Made by a program: the position numbers and the translations under genes. The notes below the pieces were generated by a model. The model was not told where the DNA came from. It saw nothing but the letters and a program-made list of their open reading frames with translations, and made no database searches. Of a DNA stretch of 11,025 bases, positions 7,801 through 11,025 are shown one piece after another. Within the stretch, counting starts at the first letter, position 1. Each line of letters opens with the position of its first letter. This DNA is from Rhodospirillales bacterium (lineage in GTDB: Bacteria > Pseudomonadota > Alphaproteobacteria > Reyranellales > Reyranellaceae), in NCBI GenBank assembly GCA_013205335.1, contig JABMNB010000049.1:1-11025 (forward strand), given 5' to 3'.

Positions 7801-8781
7801 CTACTGCGGCTCGATCCTGGCGATCTTGACGTAGTCGGCCCACTTGGCGCGCTCCTCGCGATCCTGCGCCGCGCACTGTTCGAGCGTCAGCGGCTTGGCG
7901 GTGAGGGCGAACTCCTCGGTCAGGCGCTTGTTGTTCGCGGGCGATGTGATCGCCTCGTTGATCAGCGTGTTCAGCCGCTGCTGGATCGGCAGCGGCGTCG
8001 CTTTCGGCACGGCGATCGCCAGGAAGCCCGAGCTGACGAACCCGGGGAAGGTTTCGGCGAGGGTCGGCACGTCGGGATAGAGCGGGCTGCGGCTGGGGAG
8101 CGAGATGGCGAGCGGCCGGGCCTTCTTGTCGACGACCTGGCCACGCGCGGCGGTGAGGTCGACGAACATGAAGTTGATGGCGCCGCCGTAGAGGTCGTTC
8201 CAGGCATTGCCGATCGCCTTGTAGCCGACCCCCTGCCAGTCGACGCCGGCGCGCTTGCCCAGCACCTCGGCCGGGACCTGCGAACTTGCATTGAAGTAGC
8301 CGAAGTTGAGTTTACCAGGGTTCGCCTTCGCATAGGCAAGCAGTTCGACCAGGGTCTTGTAAGGGCCGTCGGCCGGCACCACGAGGAAAGTGCCGGAGGA
8401 GCCGATGATCCCGACGACGGAAAAGTCCTTCTCCGGATCGTAGCCCGGATTCTTGTACATGTGGACATTGGCGGCGTTGGTCGAGGTCGTGGCCAGCATC
8501 AGCGTGTAGCCGTCCGGCGGCGCGACCTTCACGGACATCGCGCCCACGATGCCGTTGGCCCCCGGCTTGTTCTCGACGATGAAAGGCTGACCGGTCTTGT
8601 CCTCGATGTACTTGCCGACCAGGCGGGCCGTGATGTCGCCGGAGCCGCCCGGGGCGAAGGGCACGATGATCCGGATGGCCTTGGTGGGAAATGTTTCGGT
8701 CTGCGCGGCGGCCGGCAGCGCCGCGAGAAGGGACAGGGCGAAAAGGCTGCGGCGAGACAGCGACATGCGAAATGTGTTCAT
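7801..8781 (-). CDS. Bug family (TctC-type) tripartite tricarboxylate transporter substrate-binding protein, exported
   Basis: Periplasmic binding protein of the Bug/TctC family, which binds carboxylates or related small polar molecules. From ATG 8781 it has 326 residues. An N-terminal signal peptide carries SRRSLF followed by a hydrophobic stretch and an Ala-rich site, with probable cleavage after Ala26 (AAA before QTETFP). The twin arginine hints at Tat export but the match is partial. Family motifs are VPFAPGGSGD (40-49), in the ligand-binding loop region, ENKPGANG (70-77) and PPDGYTLML. The frame continues up to 8856, but those extra residues precede the signal peptide and would overlap the divergent neighbour. 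ATG 8766 is an alternative start; none has a clear SD site. No TctA or TctB permease genes are visible, as is common for Bug proteins. It is divergent from the CoA-transferase gene. Confidence 0.9.
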   Translation of the reverse strand: MNTFRMSLSRRSLFALSLLAALPAAAQTETFPTKAIRIIVPFAPGGSGDITARLVGKYIEDKTGQPFIVENKPGANGIVGAMSVKVAPPDGYTLMLATTSTNAANVHMYKNPGYDPEKDFSVVGIIGSSGTFLVVPADGPYKTLVELLAYAKANPGKLNFGYFNASSQVPAEVLGKRAGVDWQGVGYKAIGNAWNDLYGGAINFMFVDLTAARGQVVDKKARPLAISLPSRSPLYPDVPTLAETFPGFVSSGFLAIAVPKATPLPIQQRLNTLINEAITSPANNKRLTEEFALTAKPLTLEQCAAQDREERAKWADYVKIARIEPQ

Positions 8782-8783
8782 GC

Positions 8784-8827
8784 GCGCAAGTCTAGCGCAT
8801 GTGTGGCGCATGGACAGCGCAATGCCT
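8784..8827. promoter_or_regulatory. Four 11-bp direct repeats with GCGCA core in a divergent spacer
   Basis: GCGCA occurs at 8784-8788, 8795-8799, 8806-8810 and 8817-8821, each exactly 11 bp after the last. The units read GCGCAAGTCTA, GCGCATGTGTG, GCGCATGGACA and GCGCAATGCCT. The period is not a multiple of three and the array lies between two start codons, so coding constraint does not explain it. An 11-bp spacing places all cores on nearly the same face of the helix, as in cooperative operator arrays. The first two units also contain a perfect inverted repeat, CATGCGC (8779-8785) with GCGCATG (8795-8801). A role in controlling the Bug gene and the CoA-transferase gene together is inferred, not shown. 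Confidence 0.45.
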
Positions 8828-8840
8828 GCAGCCCTACCTT
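8811..8840 (+). promoter_or_regulatory. Candidate sigma-70-like promoter giving a leaderless CoA-transferase mRNA
   Basis: TGGACA (8811-8816) matches the -35 consensus TTGACA at 5 of 6 positions, and TACCTT (8835-8840) is a TAnnnT-type -10 after an 18-bp spacer. The -10 ends 6 bp before the ATG at 8847, so transcription would begin at or very near the A of the start codon. No Shine-Dalgarno sequence precedes that ATG, which fits leaderless translation. The -35 overlaps the third unit of the 11-bp array, so a protein bound there could block polymerase. The -10 match is modest and the call is tentative. Confidence 0.4.
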
Positions 8841-8846
8841 GCAGCC

Positions 8847-10055
8847 ATGGCAACATCAGGTCGGCCGCCGCTCGACGGCATACGCATCATCGATTTCTCC
8901 CGCGTGATCGCGGGGCCCATGTGCACCCAGATGCTCTCGGACATGGGAGCCGAGGTCATCAAGGTCGAAAACCCAGACGGCGGCGACGACACGCGCCGGG
9001 GCGCCGGTCCGCGCGCCGGGGGCAGCGACGGCGAGAGCCATTTCTTCATGACCTACAACAGGGGCAAGAAGAGCGTCGGCCTTGATTTCACCAAGCCCGA
9101 AGGCCAGGCGATCGTGCACAAGCTGCTCGCTGGCGCCGACGTGCTGGTCGAGAATTTCCGGCCCGGCGTGCTGAAGAAGTATGGCTTCGACTATGCGAGC
9201 GTCGCGGCGAAGTACCCGAAGCTGATCTATCTCTCGATCTCGGCCTACGGCCAGACCGGACCGCTGTCGGACCGGCCCGGCTACGATCCCGTTCTGCAGG
9301 CCGAGTCGGGCATGATGAGCGTCAACGGCGAGGCCAACGGCGAGGGCCTGCGTCACGCCATCGCCATCGTCGACACGATGACGGCGATCCATTCGGTGGC
9401 CGCGATCAACGCGGCGCTCTATGCGCGCCGCGACACCAACAAGGGCCAGCACATCGACCTCGCCCTCTACGACACCGCGCTCGTGTCGCTGGGCAACATG
9501 GGCTCCTACTACCTGATCGGTGGCGATCAGCCCAAGCGTGCGGGCAATGGTCATTTCGCGTCGGCGCCCAACAGCTCGTTCGATACGGCAAACGGCAAGA
9601 TCTACATGGCGGTCGCGAACCAGAAGCTGTTCGGCGACACGGCCAAGGCACTCGGGCATCCCGAGTGGGTGACCGATCCGCGGTTCGACACGGTCGCCAA
9701 CCGCGTGGCCAACAAGCCCGAGTTGACGCGTCTGATGGAAGAGGTGTTGACGACCGACACCAAGGAGAACTGGGCCAACAAGCTGCGTCACCTGCCGGCC
9801 GGGCCGATCCGCACCATGAAGGAGGCGCTGGACGAGCCTGAAGTGAAGCGCCGCGGCATGCTGAAGACCTACAAGCACAGCCGCGTCGGCGACGTGCCGC
9901 TGATCGGTTCGAACTTCCACTTCTCCGACACGCCTGTCGACGACACTCGACCGCCGCCGGCGCTGGGCGAGCACACCGATCAGGTGCTGAAGGAACTGGC
10001 GGGGTTGGGCGCGGCGGAGATCGCGGCGCTGCGCGAAAAGAAGATAGTCGGCTGA
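8847..10055 (+). CDS. CaiB/BaiF family (family III) CoA-transferase
   Basis: Predicted cytoplasmic CoA-transferase that moves CoA between carboxylic acids through an aspartyl-CoA thioester intermediate. From ATG 8847 it has 402 residues, normal for the family. It opens with LDGIRIIDFSRVIAGPMCTQ and then GAEVIKVENP, the standard N-terminal fold. Next come YNRGKKSVGLDF and ADVLVENFRPGVLKKYG, and the segment PGYDPVLQAESGMMSV, where Asp147 is the likely catalytic aspartate by analogy with formyl-CoA transferase. The C-terminal half has KGQHIDLALYD, ANQKLFGDTAKALGHPEW and LPAGPIRTMKEALDEPEV, all family blocks. The frame extends upstream to a GTG at 8799, but those 16 residues precede the conserved N-terminus. 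The ATG has no SD site. Homologues include formyl-, succinyl-, carnitine- and mesaconyl-CoA transferases; the substrate here is not determinable. The divergent Bug-type binding protein suggests a carboxylic acid. Confidence 0.92.
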   Translation: MATSGRPPLDGIRIIDFSRVIAGPMCTQMLSDMGAEVIKVENPDGGDDTRRGAGPRAGGSDGESHFFMTYNRGKKSVGLDFTKPEGQAIVHKLLAGADVLVENFRPGVLKKYGFDYASVAAKYPKLIYLSISAYGQTGPLSDRPGYDPVLQAESGMMSVNGEANGEGLRHAIAIVDTMTAIHSVAAINAALYARRDTNKGQHIDLALYDTALVSLGNMGSYYLIGGDQPKRAGNGHFASAPNSSFDTANGKIYMAVANQKLFGDTAKALGHPEWVTDPRFDTVANRVANKPELTRLMEEVLTTDTKENWANKLRHLPAGPIRTMKEALDEPEVKRRGMLKTYKHSRVGDVPLIGSNFHFSDTPVDDTRPPPALGEHTDQVLKELAGLGAAEIAALREKKIVG

Positions 10056-10062
10056 AGCTTCA

Positions 10063-10172
10063 TGTCGTCCTGAACGAAGTGAAGGACCTCACGGAACGAT
10101 CAGACGACTCCCTGGCTGGAGCGAGATCCTTCGCTGGGCTCCAGAGAGGGGGGTCCCCCGCTCGCGATGACG
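10063..10172. repeat. Degenerate palindromic intergenic repeat (dispersed REP/RPE-like element)
   Basis: The gap between two convergent genes holds a long imperfect hairpin. The inner arms are GAAGGACCTC (10081-10090) and GAGATCCTTC (10123-10132), pairing at 9 of 10 positions. The outer ends are TGTCGTCCTGAACG (10063-10076) and CGCTCGCGATGACG (10159-10172), matching at 9 of 14. The loop contains a small CTCC/GGAG hairpin (10108-10121), and the right arm carries about 22 extra bases including GGGGGGTCCCCC (10148-10159). From general knowledge, sequences of the form GTCATCCTGAGCGAAGCGAAGGATCTC are common dispersed intergenic palindromes in GC-rich bacteria, and this looks like a decayed or composite copy. 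As RNA it could also stop transcription from both sides, though it lacks a T-tract. Confidence 0.6.
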
Positions 10173-10179
10173 GGAATCC

Positions 10180-10896
10180 TCACCTGTCGAGCCAGGTGCT
10201 CAGGATCAGGTTGGTCTCCTCCGGCTTCTCCATCGTGACGAGATGTCCGCACTGATCGATGACGACGAGGGCGGCGGCCGGAATGGCCATGGCGATCTCC
10301 TCCGACAGGAACAAGGGCGTTGCCGTGTCATCGCGGCCGCAGACGACGATGGTCGGGCACTTGATGCGCGGCAGGTCGGGCCGCCGGTCGGTACGGATAG
10401 CCGCCAGCTCCTCCTGCCGCTTGTAGATTTCGACGCCGATCTCGCCGCACATGACCATCACCTCGTCGACCAGCGCCTTGTCGGGCAGGCGATAGGCGGG
10501 GATGAAGCGCGTCATCTGCATGCCGAGAACCAGTTCGAAATGTCCCTCGTTGGCGAGACGGACGCGGGCGCGCCGGATCGCGCGCTCGGCCTCGCTCTGG
10601 CTTCTCATGCCGGTGTCGAGCAGAGCGAGCTTGGTCACGCGCTCGGCGGCGAACTGCATGATCTCGACCGCAAGCATGCCGCCCAGCGACAGTCCCGCCA
10701 GCGCGAATTTCTCGGCCGGCATCTGGTCGACGACCCAGCGGGCGGCGCTCGCCCAGCTGTCCCAGATGGACAGCGGCGCCTTGCGCCAGTCGGGTACGAC
10801 GATGTCGGCCCGGCCCTCGAGGGAAGCGACCTGGGCCGCGAATAGGCGCGGCGAGCACAGCACGCCGGGGACCAGCAGCAGGGGTGTCTTGGTCAT
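10180..10896 (-). CDS. alpha/beta-fold hydrolase
   Basis: Cytoplasmic alpha/beta hydrolase of 238 residues with a complete catalytic triad. It starts with a short strand and LLLVPGVLCSP (6-16), where the loop after VPG would form the oxyanion hole. The nucleophile elbow is GLSLGG (Ser70), the acid is probably Asp190 in CGRDDTATP, and the base is His218 in QCGHL. A helical cap lies between about residues 100 and 170. I start at ATG 10896 because GGAGG (10902-10906) lies 5 bp before it; a longer frame from TTG 10914 would put that site inside the gene. No signal peptide is seen. It resembles esterases, BioH-like carboxylesterases and 3-oxoadipate enol-lactone hydrolases in size and motif order, but nothing in its context, such as aromatic degradation genes, supports a specific reaction. 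It faces the CoA-transferase tail to tail. Confidence 0.88.
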   Translation of the reverse strand: MTKTPLLLVPGVLCSPRLFAAQVASLEGRADIVVPDWRKAPLSIWDSWASAARWVVDQMPAEKFALAGLSLGGMLAVEIMQFAAERVTKLALLDTGMRSQSEAERAIRRARVRLANEGHFELVLGMQMTRFIPAYRLPDKALVDEVMVMCGEIGVEIYKRQEELAAIRTDRRPDLPRIKCPTIVVCGRDDTATPLFLSEEIAMAIPAAALVVIDQCGHLVTMEKPEETNLILSTWLDR

Positions 10897-10901
10897 TCTT
10901 T

Positions 10902-10906
10902 CCTCC
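10902..10906 (-). promoter_or_regulatory. Shine-Dalgarno site deciding the alpha/beta-hydrolase start
   Basis: Read on the minus strand this is GGAGG followed by AAAGA and then ATG at 10896. Spacing of 5 bp is near optimal. It rules against the TTG at 10914 as the start, which would extend the protein by six residues with no site of its own. Confidence 0.75.
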
Positions 10907-10952
10907 GTCGCCAAGCGTAGCGCAGACCCATCGGCTGCGGTACCAATAGGCC

Positions 10953-11025
10953 ATGGCCGCCGCCTCCGTTCGCGACATCCGTCTCGACCTGTTCCGCGGG
11001 CTTGCTCTGTGGTTCATCTTTCTCG
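10953..11025 (+). CDS. opgC: OpgC-type membrane acyltransferase, N-terminus (3' truncated by window edge)
   Basis: Only the first 24 codons are present. After MAAASV comes the segment RDIRLDLFRGLALWFIFL (residues 7-24). This R-D-x-R-x-D-x-F-R-G-L-A-L start leading into a hydrophobic first membrane helix is characteristic of OpgC-domain proteins. These are polytopic inner-membrane acyltransferases named for succinylation of osmoregulated periplasmic glucans. The frame is open to the window end and is too short to show any catalytic residue. The ATG has no SD site; TACCAA (10941-10946) lies exactly 6 bp before it, the same arrangement as in front of the CoA-transferase. The gene is divergent from the alpha/beta-hydrolase across 56 bp. 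A different acyltransferase-3 relative is possible, since the call rests on a short N-terminal match. Confidence 0.65.
   Translation, partial: MAAASVRDIRLDLFRGLALWFIFL

Noticed and set aside
8799..8846. GTG 8799 as start of the CoA-transferase
   Set aside because: The 16 added residues are not family-like, there is no SD site, and conserved homology begins within ten residues of ATG 8847.
8782..8856. Longer N-terminus for the Bug protein (frame open to 8856)
   Set aside because: It would put 25 residues ahead of a normal signal peptide and overlap the start of the divergent CoA-transferase; ATG 8781 gives a standard precursor.
10148..10159. GGGGGGTCCCCC as an intrinsic terminator
   Set aside because: The stem would have almost no loop and is not followed by a T-run; it is better explained as part of the intergenic repeat.
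1..11025. Defence system, toxin-antitoxin pair, CRISPR array, prophage or insertion sequence
   Set aside because: I looked for spaced direct repeats, transposase or integrase motifs, terminal inverted repeats and small two-gene cassettes. The patatin-like gene raised the question of a CBASS-type effector, but no cyclase or ancillary gene adjoins it.

Overview
This window looks like chromosomal DNA of a high-GC alphaproteobacterium, of the metabolically versatile soil or rhizosphere type. The evidence is the GC-rich codon use, long antisense shadow frames, a TRAP transporter, an orphan Bug/TctC binding protein, a family III CoA-transferase and an OpgC-like start. The genus cannot be fixed from the sequence alone; a Reyranella- or Bradyrhizobium-like genome is a guess. 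Coding density is very high. I see no tRNA, rRNA, CRISPR array, transposase, phage gene or recognisable defence genes.

Layout. Positions 1-2521 (+) hold a TRAP transporter operon: the C-terminal part of the periplasmic binding protein DctP, then the small permease DctQ and the large permease DctM. It meets head-on a minus-strand pair (2518-6413) encoding the two subunits of a hydantoinase/5-oxoprolinase-type enzyme, HyuB then HyuA. The stop codons of dctM and hyuA share one CTAG tetranucleotide. A 169-bp divergent spacer with three dyad symmetries separates hyuB from a patatin-like lipase gene (6583-7797, +). The lipase gene ends 3 bp from the tail of a convergent gene for an exported Bug/TctC binding protein (7801-8781, -). 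That gene is divergent from a CaiB/BaiF family CoA-transferase (8847-10055, +); their 65-bp spacer carries four GCGCA cores spaced exactly 11 bp apart. A 124-bp convergent gap holds a degenerate palindromic repeat resembling dispersed intergenic repeats. It is followed by an alpha/beta-hydrolase gene (10180-10896, -) and, divergent from that, the first 24 codons of an OpgC-type membrane acyltransferase (10953 onward, +).

How the genes fit together. The theme is scavenging of organic acids and amides: a TRAP uptake system, an ATP-dependent amide or lactam-opening enzyme, an extracytoplasmic carboxylate-binding protein, CoA activation, and two serine hydrolases. No substrate can be assigned. 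The TRAP genes and hyuBA, and the Bug protein and the CoA-transferase, are plausible functional pairs on adjacency alone. No regulator is encoded here, so the dyads and phased repeats would be bound by factors encoded elsewhere. I found no convincing new multi-gene system. The most unusual signals are in the two divergent spacers, in two SD-less ATG starts that look leaderless, and in the repeat at 10063-10172.
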